A stretch of DNA of 64,000 bases from Lumbricus rubellus (Eukaryota > Annelida > Clitellata > Crassiclitellata > Lumbricidae). A program made the translations under genes and the position numbers. This document shows, one piece after another, positions 52,001 through 61,989 of this stretch. The stretch is taken from assembly GCA_945859605.1 (NCBI GenBank), contig OX243815.1:31588118-31652117 (forward strand), written 5' to 3'. Positions within the stretch are counted from its first letter, which is position 1. Every line of letters begins with the position of its first letter. The notes below the pieces were generated by a model. The model was not told the DNA's origin and ran no database searches. It saw nothing but the letters and a program-made list of their open reading frames with translations.

Positions 52001-52738
52001 ACACAATACGTAATAGAATAGATCATCTGAATATGCATCAAATTCTAACCATGTGAAATTGGTAATGGAGATTGACCTATAGCAGCTCCTTTGGCTAGTC
52101 TACATATACATTGTACACCATTCAATAGCCGATCAGTTTTTCAATAACTGATCACTTCCAACTTTTCTTTATGCAAGCAATTGAGCAGCTTCTTTGGTAT
52201 GTCCTTAAACAGCAAAAGGAACTTAAATGATCAGATCCATGCACGCGTACATACGTACGTAAGCCTACGTGCGTGCGTGCACACGCGCGTGCGTGCCTAC
52301 CTACTATCTACTTACATACCTGCATACATATATACACACATACATTACATACACACATTACATACATGCATTACATACATACATACATACAAACATACAT
52401 ACATACATACATACATACATACATACATACATACACACATACATACACACATACATACACACATACATACACACATACCTACATGCATACCTACATACAT
52501 ACCTACATACATACATACATACATACATACACACATACACACATACACACATACACACATACACACATACACACATACACACACACACACACATATACAC
52601 ACATACACACATAAATGTGGCATACCGGCCATGACCCCAAGACAGTAGACAATTCCAACTCTCCAAAACTTGTGAGCCAGTTCCAGAGGAATACCAATAA
52701 GAAGTTGAAAGATCAGGTTGGAGAGGATGTGCTTAATG
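49100..52738 (-). CDS. Rhomboid copy C: 3' half only (five terminal exons), N-terminal exons absent
   Basis: Exons equivalent to 6-10 of A and B: 52738-52626, 50802-50702, 49959-49869, 49561-49466, 49299-49100. All five keep open frames, matching phases and GT..AG borders. They encode the TM2 HILSN pair, GASGG (catalytic Ser), AHFAGLVAG (catalytic His), the last helix and [10 protein letters not shown]. The EF-hand, TM1 and [12 protein letters not shown] exons are not found up to the window end; similarity to B stops at about 53118. Exons 9 and 10 are almost identical to A (one Lys/Arg change, one Gln fewer), while exon 6 is closer to B. A hAT relic sits in the first intron. It is either a truncated duplicate (pseudogene in the making) or a gene whose 5' exons were displaced beyond the window; intact frames argue that it is young. 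Confidence 0.8.
50860..51444 (+). mobile_element. hAT relic (585 bp) with 8-bp target duplication
   Basis: Ends are CAGTGTTG and CAACACTG, and the subterminal regions are rich in ACTTTTACTT/AAGTAAAAGT. An 8-bp direct repeat GTCAATTG flanks it (50852-50859, 51445-51452). Copies B (40681) and A (26159) have the uninterrupted CAATTGGA-ATCAAG site. Inside, a short remnant of the hAT C-terminal dimerisation region is readable: ISAAERLFSCA at 51153-51185 and, in another frame, FENLVFLK at 51216-51240. It is non-autonomous because most of the transposase is gone. Confidence 0.9.
52240..52616. repeat. (CATA)n/(CACA)n array in copy C intron
   Basis: About 300 bp of CATA and CACA units with a CGTGCGTGCG-rich start, ending 10 bp from the exon donor at 52626. 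It is the positional homologue of the array at 41577 in copy B. Confidence 0.93.
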
Positions 52739-53118
52739 CTGAAACAAAATCACCATCAAACACATAGAAAATGAATAAACAATTGATAACCGATGCTTTG
52801 CAATGTTGAACAATATACAAAACAATACAACTGCAATATGATATCGCCCATCTTACAAAGCTCAGAACTGCACACATGACTCAACGGTGCAACTGCAATA
52901 ATATTGCAGATCATTTGGAGAGTGAACGACTTGCTCAACTTGCTCAAGGTCCCTAGTACTCTGTAATCGAACTCGTGATCTCAGCCATCCAATACTGAGT
53001 TATAAAACAAACCATTTTTGAAAAATACCAGATGAAATGCTGTTAATATAGCATTACTTCAGAAATTTCGATGACGGGTTAAGACCAAACCTATAAATTC
53101 AATATAACCTATCTTACC

Positions 53119-53499
53119 CATGTCCCTTCCTCTGGCTCTCCTTTAGTCTTTGATCTAAAATCCTCGTCATTATCGTGTCCAACATCATTTGTCATGGTCT
53201 TCCTCTTGTTTTCCCCCTCCATTTTTACCAGGTTGTCTCCTCTTAGCTTACATTAAGTCATTAAGTGTTTACCCTTGCTCTCAGGTTTTATAATAAATTC
53301 TCTCATTTTTCTGTTAAACTGCTAATTAAGATGCTCTTCATTGTGTTTACTATGTGCTGTCCTATTTTTATCATTCTTTTGCTGTATCTGGCTGATGCCT
53401 TATGATTCTCTTACCAAGGTTACGTTATGGTGTATGTTATATTTATTTCTCAGTTTTATTACTTTCTGATTTTGCAAAAAATTTACTTAGTGTTACCGA
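53119..53499. other. Unique sequence immediately beyond the copy C breakpoint
   Basis: Copy B and copy C introns align up to about 53118 (GAAATTTCGATGACG, AAGACCAAACCTA, CCTATCTTACC-like). From here no similarity to the rhomboid block is visible. The stretch is T-rich on the plus strand; nothing recognisable was found in it. Confidence 0.55.
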
Positions 53500-54221
53500 G
53501 ACATCCGGCGGTAAGCGAGTTTCCAAAGGCCTGTGTGGCCCAGCGCCTGCGATTTCCTATTGGGCAGTAATACTGGAAGAGGCGATTTCCGTAGGGGAGG
53601 AGGTTGTCGAGTACAATGTCTGGCTCAATGTCTGGCCCATCCCTTCGTAGACTATCAACAACACGTGCGTGATCGGCAGGCTCTGACGATTTTTGACGAA
53701 TTGCAATGTAAAACGTTTAAAATTTCTTACAAATGACCCTACGTATGGAGGAACATTTTGCACAGGTAATCTTTAGCGCTCTTTGTCGTTAAATTTAAGC
53801 ATGGTTATAACATAGAAGACCTATAGTGTTTTTCGCGTATATGGTAAGGTTTCGCGTCGTGACGTTCGGTTAGGGTTAGTGTTAGGGTTAGTGTCGTCAT
53901 TAGATTCTTATGATTTTTGCGTCGTGAGGGTCGGTTAGGGTTAGTGTTAGGGTTAGTGTCGTCATTAGATTCTTATGATTTTTGCGTCGTGAGGGTCGGT
54001 TAGGGTTAGTGTTAGGGTTAGTGTCGTCATTAGATTCTTGATTTTTGCGTTGGTTGTTTAGCAGTTGTTGGTCAAGCTAATAGCCAACACTACAGCTTCA
54101 CCAACAACTGCTAACATCAACTACCTTCTCCCCCTACGGTCTTCGCCTCTTCCAGTGTTGCTGCCCAATGGGAGGTCGTGGGCGTTGGGCCGTGCAGGCT
54201 TTTGGAAACACGCATCCCAGA
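53500..54221. mobile_element. Inverted-repeat element with 65-bp telomere-like tandem repeats
   Basis: The left arm 53500-53607 and the right arm 54121-54221 are imperfect reverse complements (left GTTTCCAAAGGCCTG and ATTGGGCAGTAATACTGG; right, reversed, GTTTCCAAAAGCCTG and ATTGGGCAGCAACACTGG). Between them lie three copies of a 65-bp unit (starts near 53854, 53919, 53984) containing GCGTCGTGAGGGTCGG and GTTAGGGTTAGTGTTAGGG. A 15-bp hairpin follows: TTAGCAGTTGTTGGT at 54058-54072 and its complement at 54100-54114. No target duplication was identified and no protein is encoded. Confidence 0.6.
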
Positions 54222-56601
54222 CAGCCAGAAATCGCAGTGCCCGTACCATGCCAACCTACTTAGCCCACAGCGGCAAACTCGGGGCTCACGGCATCTTCGC
54301 CCATCTGGCAACGCCCATCGTACCTCATTCGGCCCAATAGAGTAGCCCAATAGGGGGGCGGATGATCTTTCCCAAACAGGCCCAACGTATATTCTTCGCC
54401 TCATTGAGCACCGCGCGGTGCATAGGTTGCGCCTATGAATTTATCTGCCGGCCCAGCGGTGTATAAGTGCGGGCTTCTATTCATTGTTATGGCGTCGGCG
54501 TCTAGGGGCCCACTGGTGTAAATTCATCGCTATCTGTCGGCGCGGCATTGGTGTTTGTAAGGGGCCACCTATTGCTCCCCAGGCTACCATCACACTTCTC
54601 TAATGGCCTTTATAGGGCCGCTATTGGCAAATGATCGGCCGATGTCGGCGCTATGAGGTTGGCTGTACTTGGGACTATGGGTTGCCATCCATTCTGCCTA
54701 CAGTCAGCCCTCACAATGCCTCTAATGGCAATATGAAGACCAGGTGTAGACCTATAAATGTGGTTGTAACCGATTCTCAGGTGAATTTCTGCAATTTCCA
54801 ATCACAAAATTAATCCCACAAGAACCCTGACATCTGAGATTCGATTTAGGAGCCCAAATATACTTCTTACATGCAATAGAAAAACGCAAGTTTCCATGAA
54901 AATAATTTTTAACAAAGTTCACACCATTCATTGTATTAAAAATAAAAACAATATTTATGACAGTAACACATGCAATACATTTTCAAAATCATTAATTCCA
55001 TTCAATTGGCAAGAGGAATATTATCCAGCTAAATTTATAATGCAAGATTAATTATTTAAACATAAGACTTCTGAAATGTCAAAATCATTCATTTATCTAG
55101 AGACTTGAATCAACATTTCACTCAGAGAAAATTGAGATTGTCGGAAACAAAAGCTTATCCAACAGACTGAGTTCAGCTAAATTAGGGCAATATAAATCAT
55201 ATTATAAAGAGAAAATGCAACCAAAAAACAGCCATACAACCAATATTCAATTGTTAAAATGCATGATACAACAGTCTTTATAATTATCACACATTAGATA
55301 AAAATGATTTATGTAAAAATTGAATTTATTTACTTGAAAAACTTAATTAATAAATCTATTTAAAAATGAGAATGTTAAATATTAAATTTTAAATGTTTTA
55401 GAGAAATGACTACATACACACAAACAGAACAAATGCATTCCACAAAAAGTTTACTAGCCTTCTGTTTATAACCACACAAATTAGATAATGAAGGTAAAAA
55501 AGTATCCTCAGAGCTAATTAAATTAGGGCGATATTTAAAAAACTTTATTACAGTTTTGAGTGCTAATTATAAGCGAAAACAATGTTTTAGCGAACCACTC
55601 ATAAATACACATTTGTTCATAACAAGATATCAAATTGATTATTATTTCTAGTTACAACAACACCCTGATTTAAACACACTAGCATATTAAGAATAATAAT
55701 AAAAATCAAAGCAACATCATTCTGATTGCATGAAAAATACAATTTTCCTCTTAAATACATTTTCAACAATTCTTCAGCACACCGCCCCCTTGACAATCAT
55801 TGCATACATTAACAATCATGTTTACTGAAACGCAAACCATGTGTCAATAGAACCGCAGGTCGCACAATTCAAAATAGATCATTGGAAATAGCTCAAATAA
55901 TCATATAGTTGCTGTTTTTACACTAAAACAATATCATCTCTGCACATATAAAACAAAACATGCATTGGCAGCAAAAAAATAAACAAAAAGTTGACAAATT
56001 TGGAGTTAGTGCTTTTGCGCTCAAAGAAGATGGCATTCATTCATTCATTCAATTTATATAGCGCCTCTTCAAGATATCTACTCATAGGCACTCTCGGCGC
56101 TAACTAGCCCAAATGATATTAATTAATAGTCATAGCGAGCGAAAAATAACACGTTGCAAAACAAAACAGTTAGCTGAGAGTCACCTGTGGCGAGCCCTCA
56201 CAAACACGTAGAGTTGACCATCGGATCCCCGTAGACAGCTGGTAGATGGCAGGGCATATATATATACATATATATGGCATATATAGTCTTATATAACAAC
56301 ACAAACATCAGCAATAACACTTAACAGAATAAATACATGTCCCCCATCTAAAATGAAATGAGTAATCACAGAAACATAAAAGTAAATGGATAAAATAGAG
56401 AAATATCAACCATAACAATAATAATCCTGTGAAAACGTATTCATAATTTTATGTAACCGCAGCGTAAATATTTCCACGTTCAGAAACTTTCACACCAATC
56501 TCATAAACACTGAAAAACCTGGCTCTTAATTAAATATTAAACCTCTAAATAACACTTTAAGAGGGGTTTTAGAGTATATAACGGCAACACTGTGGTATAT
56601 A
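54222..56601. other. GC-rich patch followed by AT-rich intergenic sequence
   Basis: 54230-54760 is clearly more GC-rich than its surroundings (GGCGTCGGCGTC, GATCGGCCGATGTCGG) and has no similarity to anything else in the window. 54830-56030 is very AT-rich with no recognisable gene. At 56046-56110 there is a LINE/SINE tail fragment (TATATAGCGCCTCTTCAAG, CACTCTCGGCGC). 56260-56290 is a short (TATA)n run. Confidence 0.5.
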
Positions 56602-57838
56602 AAGGGTGGGTTAAAAAAAGAACACCCCTAAGGTTTTTTGCCAATATCTTGGCCAGAAGTAAGAATTTCAAAATGAAATTTTACAGGCTTAAAGACATTT
56701 CATATTTACACACGATGGCCAGATTTCATCACAATATTTCAAACAGAACAAAAGTTATATCACTTTTAGTGACGCCACCCACCATTTTTTTGAAGATTTA
56801 AAAGCGTATCACAAAAAAGTAGCAAAAACGCAGTTTTATTAAGTCTCGTCTCAAATAATTGTTATCAAATAGCTTTGATTTTGCCAGGTGATCATTATAA
56901 TTACTTTTTTTTTAAACAGGGTACAAGTGTAGCTGCACATCACTGTGAAGTCACTTAGCAAGATTACAATCAAGTTGGTAAATAAGGAATCTGTCAGATT
57001 ATTAATTTTGCTATTAATGCTGCACATCACTGAGAAGTCACTTAGCAAGATTACAATCAAGTTGGTAAATAAGGAATCTGTCAGATTATTAATTTTGCTA
57101 TTAAAGCAGTAAAATTCAAATTTCTTTTAAAAAATGGCTAACGTGTCAATGACAGACAAAATATGTATTCAGACAACTCTTGAACAAGATCCTGGAGATG
57201 TAAGGCTATGAGCAACGTTTACTCTGATAAACAGTGAGAGTCTAAACATTAAGAGTTAAGCTGAGATTTGCCGTGAATGAAAGGAGATCGGCTCAATGTC
57301 GATTGGTCTGGTTTCATTGAGAAAGCCAACGGCCCCAAATCTCCGGATTTGAACCCGATGGATTGATAATTAATTGCGGAGAAATATCACAATCTGCAAC
57401 CAAAACCAAGAGCGGTAAGAGAATTGATGAGCGCATTGGAGTTGATATGGGAAGATTTGCCTAAAGTTGTAATGCATCAACAGGTCCATCAAGAACTTTG
57501 CAGAGACTCAAAATAAGTTTTGGCATTGGTAGTGCTTCACAAGTTGTGAAGCACTATCAAGTTCATTTCACAATAGTTATTTCAGATGACACTTAATAAA
57601 ATCGTGTTTTTATTACCTTTTCTTGTGTTACGTTTTTGAATCATCAAAAAAGGTGGGTGGCTTCACAAAAAGCGATATAGCTTTGTTTTTTTAAAAATAG
57701 TTTGATGAAATCTGGCCATCATGTGTAAATATGATTTGTCTTTAAGCCTGTAAAATTTCAATTTCGAAATTCTTACTTCTGGCCAAGATATTCGCAAAAA
57801 AACTAGGGGGTGTTTTGTTTTGGCCCACCGTGCAGACA
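56602..57838 (+). mobile_element. Mariner-like (IS630/Tc1 superfamily) element with ~200-bp inverted repeats
   Basis: The arms 56602-56812 and 57641-57838 are long reverse complements (GCCAATATCTTGGCCAGAAG, TTTTACAGGCTTAAAGACA, GATGGCCAGATTTCATCA). The interior on the plus strand retains the C-terminal part of the transposase: WSGFIEKANGPK followed by SPDLNPMD, which holds the third catalytic acid, then stops, then AEKYHNLQPKPRAVRELMSA. The N-terminal two thirds are missing or unreadable. An 87-bp direct duplication (56932-57018, 57019-57103) lies in the interior. It is inactive. Confidence 0.85.
56932..57103. repeat. 87-bp tandem duplication inside the mariner-like element
   Basis: Two near-identical copies starting GCTGCACATCACTG, differing at TGTGAAG/TGAGAAG. 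Both contain AGCAAGATTACAATCAAGTT and GGAATCTGTCAGATTATTAA. Confidence 0.95.
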
Positions 57839-58368
57839 GTGTAAAGTGCACGAACACAGCATAAGTTCCCACAACCCACCCAAGGGTCGGCTTAGCCAGA
57901 CATTGGGCACAGATGCACTGGTAAAATGACCAGGACGTTATCGACCCTTGCATGACTGCCAGTTAAATTTGACTCTCCTAAATTGTGATCAATAGTTCAA
58001 TTGACACTATGAAGTTCAATCGGACTGTGGCATAAGTTTTAAATAATAAAATATATAATATCTTTGTGTAATTTCAAGCTCCATTGCGATTACAATTTAT
58101 AGTATGAACAAATGACAAGTTATACTTCAAGAGTCAAATTTAACCGACAGCCATGCAAAGCTTTCATAATGCTTCACTGCCTTTTAATTACGCCATCTGC
58201 CAAATGGAAGGTTGAGCAGACCTTTGGGAGGGTAGAGGGAAGCAATCCCGCAACCATGCACTTTCGTCCCAGAGTGCTGCCATTATCCTAAACCTTAGCC
58301 ATAGTATTAAACAAATAAATATGTATATAAATACACAATTACACACACAATCACACATACATAAATGA

Positions 58369-58590
58369 CCGTGGTGCTGCACGGTGGTGTAGCGGTGGCG
58401 TCGTTGCCTTGGAGCTGGAAGGTTCGAATCCACCTCACCGCGTAAGGACCTTGGGCAAGTCCTTCACTCACAATTGCTCATTGCATCAGCGTGAAACTCC
58501 GATGCAGTGTCCGCTCTGCATTCGTGGATCGCCGCCTCTGAGTGAAGAGAGCTTGAAGGGGCGCTATAACAAGTGCACATACAAACAAAC
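58369..58590 (+). mobile_element. tRNA-derived SINE with LINE-type 3' tail
   Basis: The head has an A-box-like TGGTGTAGCGGTGG and a B box GGTTCGAATCC 35-40 bp later. It ends CTTGAAGGGGCGCTATAAC followed by an (ACAAACAA)-like tail. The CTTGAAGGGGCGCTAT tail equals the 3' end of the LINE at 37590. A second, reversed copy is at 61236-61430. Confidence 0.85.
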
Positions 58591-58807
58591 AAACTAGATC
58601 TATACACAATTAAAATATTTGAAAACAAAAATAAACAAGATTATATGAGGTCATAATATACAATAATACAATACATTATTGGAATGTAGCTAGATATAAT
58701 TATTACTTTAGTAAACAGGGAGTAGCGTTCCATGCTGTAGCATACCCACATTTAATATAGCAAGGCAAAAGAGCATTATAGCATTAACTGCCTTGCGCAA
58801 CAGTCGT

Positions 58808-59166
58808 TTATGCTGTCAATGGCTTGGGAATGGAAGTTATAGTGGGTGGATTTGGTCTGAGGTTGGAAGATAATGCCACTCCATGTGGATGATAGGAATT
58901 CGACGCTCCTCTCCTGCATCTCGTTGCTCCTCGGGAGTAGAGATCCTCGCTGCTCAATGGGATTTGTTGTTCCTCTTCAAGATCACTGCCATGCTTATCG
59001 GAAGTGTGAACCATCACCAACCAATGACCGCCGTAAAACACCGACAGTTCATAGCGTCTTTTTCTTCCAACAGCTCTATGTATTGTCCTTCGAAACCATA
59101 CTTTGATCTTTTCTTCAGCTGTCATGTAATCTGCAGAGGCAGTGGGTTCATTCATGTGAACAGCAT
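58808..59166 (-). CDS. Candidate terminal exon of an unrecognised gene
   Basis: An open frame of about 118 codons on the minus strand ends in TAA at 58808. A splice acceptor (CCGCTGTAG) precedes 59166, and a second, better one (CCTCTGCAG) lies about 30 bp inside the exon. A minus-strand ATTAAA at 58756-58751 lies about 52 bp after the stop codon, a plausible poly(A) signal. The protein is basic in the first part (KIKVWFRRTIHRAVGRKRR), then YELSVFYGGHWLVMVHT, then acidic (DLEEEQQ), ending in a Pro/Ser-rich tail. I do not recognise a family. Upstream exons were not found; the candidate first exon at 63458-63558 could belong to it, but their phases do not join directly. The frame could still be chance. 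Confidence 0.35.
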
Positions 59167-59387
59167 CTACAGCGGTAATGACAAAAGCAATTAATTTTAA
59201 ACAATTAGTCTTTCTTTGGGTGAAAATGAGCAATGCAATTGTTATTCCACAAAAAGTGTTCAGGACTATACCTCCTATACTGGCCTAACCATCCCAACAC
59301 TTTCGTGAGGTACTCAAAGGTGTCATAGGAGGCTGTTAGATGCATACATACACAATCAGGGTGGCCAAACATTTAATAATATTTTTC

Positions 59388-59590
59388 TTTATTGGATTCA
59401 TACTGGAAAACGCAGTATGTTTACATGAAACAATCCTAATTAATGTCAATCTTAAATAAAGAACAGACAGCCTGCAATGACAGGAATAGCAGCCTACAAA
59501 GCACATCTATCCTATGGCGAGGCTTCGATATTCGAACTCAGCACCGCTGATCTTCACACCAATGTGCTACCCAATCTGCCACCCAAATAT
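59388..59590 (-). mobile_element. tRNA-derived SINE, second family
   Basis: Read on the minus strand it starts GGGTGGCAGATTGGGTAGC, has a B-box-like GAGTTCGAATATC, then TTTGTAGGCTGCTATT and CAGGCTGTCTGTTC, and ends in TTCCAATAAAGAAAAATATT. It matches the elements at 24665 and 61990. Confidence 0.7.
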
Positions 59591-60079
59591 ACACTGATAC
59601 TAAATAAATACACAGTGTGGCCACAGAAATATGACATAAGAATTCCCTAAGTTTTCTAGAGGCAACTTCTAACATTTCAAGAGAGTGTTTTAATCACTGT
59701 CTTATTAATATTAAGATTTAAAATCAATTTTTTTGGCGGCCGACTTCGCCCCTTATAGCACACCTTTCCCAGCCGTAATTTTTATTTACCATCACTGCAT
59801 CTTTTTCTGTGTAATACCGCACATCAAATAACTAAATATTTATTTCAGAAATTTTAAATAACATCTCCTCAAGGTAGGTTACTCACTCATAGGTGCTACA
59901 GCGCAACCATGGCACACAAAAACAAAATACTATAGAAGAGCAGATCTCGACAACCCGGAAAGGCAGCCATGGAATCTTAGTATTAACCTCAATGTGCACA
60001 AGACTGGATGATCATTTCTTACCAACTCTTGCTCCTAGTTCTGCCCATAATTTATATTTTTAAGGAGTGTCATAGTACT

Positions 60080-60620
60080 TACAGTCATGACCAAAAGGTT
60101 ACGACCTTATTTTTGACCTTTATTGACCTTTATTTTGATGAATATATATTGAATGAAAGACAAGTAACTTTTGATAAACAGATTATTTATACCGTCTGAA
60201 ATACCTATTTGATATTTTATGTCATTACACACAACTGGAAGGAAAATTTAACTTACAATTGAATCTTTTATCAGCAATAATAGTTCAATTGTGTGAAAGT
60301 GTTGATTTTGGTGAGTTTCATTCATAACTCCAATCAAACACCAATTGACATCGACACACAGTGTCCAAAATCAATCATTATTTCCATTGGAAGCATGACC
60401 TGGTGGCAGTCCAGACTTGAACACTATCGAGAATGTGTGGACAGTGCCAATGAAGAAGCAGAAGCTCTCTCTCTCTCGTCATGATCGAACTTCTGAGGCT
60501 GACTTGTTCAACTGGATTAAGGCTGTGTGTGCGAGAATATCTTGGAAGGGAATAGGGACAAATGAGTGGGTACGCACAGAAATTTATATCGAAACGATGA
60601 ATAGTTACAACAAATAGTGC
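60080..60620 (+). mobile_element. Tc1-like transposon fragment
   Basis: It begins after TA with CAGTCATGACCAAAAGG, a typical Tc1-like terminal repeat. About 300 bp later it encodes the transposase C-terminus, PGGSPDLNTIENVW (third catalytic Glu in the DDE order), then an open stretch ADLFNWIKAVCARISW to a TAG at about 60617. Most of the transposase N-terminus and the right terminal repeat are missing. It abuts a LINE end at about 60620. Confidence 0.8.
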
Positions 60621-60855
60621 CAAGAAGAAAGTTCGGTTTCTTTTATCATGTTATGCGCTCAAATGGACTGGAAAAAGATGTGATGCTGGCATGCGGAGAG
60701 GGAAGTAAACAAGGGTTGCCAAGGAAAAGGTGGTTGGACAAGGTTAAAAAACAACAGGCTTGAATCTGGAAGAACTAAGGGAAGCGACATCAGAAAGAAA
60801 GAAATGGAAAAGGTTGGTCATGATGGTCGCTAGAGTTCAAGAAACTGACAGCACA

Positions 60856-60857
<2 letters not shown>
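60621..60857 (+). mobile_element. 3' end of a non-LTR retrotransposon
   Basis: The plus strand reads HVMRSNGLEKDVMLACGEGS, then GLPRKRWLDKV, with a frameshift to NLEELREATSERKKWKRLVM and VARVQETDSTR. This is the usual C-terminal signature of LINE reverse transcriptases, followed by a (TG)n tail. Confidence 0.85.

Positions 60858-60911
<54 letters not shown>
60858..60911. repeat. (TG)n microsatellite
   Basis: An uninterrupted GT dinucleotide run directly after the LINE 3' end; it probably grew from the element tail. Confidence 0.95.
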
Positions 60912-60912
<1 letters not shown>

Positions 60913-61235
60913 ATAACACCTGAGTTCTGCTAAAAATAGGAATCGATGCCGAAGTGCATTCAAACGGTTATTAAAAACACAGAATATCACAGTAAATACT
61001 GATCCTCAAGTGATATGTCTTATTGTGGTGACATTAAATGACACACACAGTCAAAACAATGGAAATGATTTATTTTGGGCACTGTCTGTGTGTCAATGTC
61101 AATAAGTGATTTAATCAACATTGGAAACTGGCCAAAATTCACATTTTCACACAAATAAACTATAAATACAGATCAAAGATTCATTTGCAAGTCTTGATTT
61201 TCACTCACAGTGGAGTTTATTTGTATGTACACCTG

Positions 61236-61430
61236 TTATAGCGCCCCTTCAAGCTCTCTACTCAGAGGCGCTTCCGATTGCAGCGCGAACACTGCATCGG
61301 ATTTTCATGTCGAAGCACTGAGCAATTGGAAGTGCAGGACTACGCGGCGACTTGAGGTGGATTTGAACAGGTCTGAAACCCTCCGACTGCAAGGCCATGA
61401 ACATACCCACTACACCACCGTGCCCACAAC
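61236..61430 (-). mobile_element. tRNA-derived SINE, reversed copy of the 58369 family
   Basis: On the minus strand: GGGCACGGTGGTGTAGTGGG (A box), GTTCAAATCCACC (B box), and an end at GCCTCTGAGTAGAGAGCTTG followed by AAGGGGCGCTATAAC. The head and tail are the same as at 58369-58590. Confidence 0.85.
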
Positions 61431-61695
61431 TGAGTGTGATGACATTATACATCAAGTAGGCAGTTTAGACAGTGACTAAACAAACACTAAGCAAAAATTG
61501 CCCAAATTTTAAAGAGAATGCATGAGAACCAAGCCTATAAATCAAATTCTGAATATCACCAGTGCCACAAGTTGAAATAATCCACAAGAAATGAACTATA
61601 AAAAACATCCATCATGGCCATGCACCAAGACTTTCTATTTGATCTTAAGTTAACGGCCCATTTTTATCTTTAAGGTTACTGTTATTGATTTGAAC

Positions 61696-61962
61696 AAGTA
61701 ACAATTTACCAGATTTTTTCTTTAGGTCAGCTTCACATGAACGAGTCGGTCAGTCATGTGGCGAACAACTCTCGTACTGTCCAGTGGTAGGTCAAGGCCT
61801 TCTGGCACGGTTGGAACGTGTATTCAGGCCACCTGTCAAGCAGAAACACGGCAAAGTACACCTTTCATTGACAGTTATCCACTGTAAGCGGCCTAGTGAT
61901 GACCGTCCTAACAATGATCAAAATGCAAAACAAAAAGCAAACACTCAGTCATCGAAATAACA
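61696..61962 (+). other. Open stretch with a good splice acceptor, possible exon
   Basis: About 88 codons are open on the plus strand with no early Met, and a strong acceptor (TTTTTTCTTTAG) lies at about 61724. The downstream peptide includes ERVGQSCGEQLSYCPVVGQG, LLARLERVFRPPVKQKHGK and a Lys/Gln/Asn-rich end, stopping at TAA. No family was recognised. On the minus strand the same DNA has a possible acceptor (CTTGACAG) in phase with the 63458 donor that would add 25 codons and a stop. Either reading may be chance. Confidence 0.2.
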
Positions 61963-61989
61963 TTCACCTTTATCAACCCAACAGTTTTC

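Noticed and set aside
52181..52697. Several overlapping open frames in both orientations upstream of copy C exon 6
   Set aside because: They come from the (CATA)n/(CACA)n array.
53854..54050. CRISPR-like array (three 65-bp repeats)
   Set aside because: The repeats are contiguous with no unique spacers, and the window is eukaryotic.
58369..58440. A functional tRNA gene
   Set aside because: A and B boxes are present, but the sequence does not fold into a convincing cloverleaf by eye and continues into a LINE-type tail shared with other copies; it is a SINE head.
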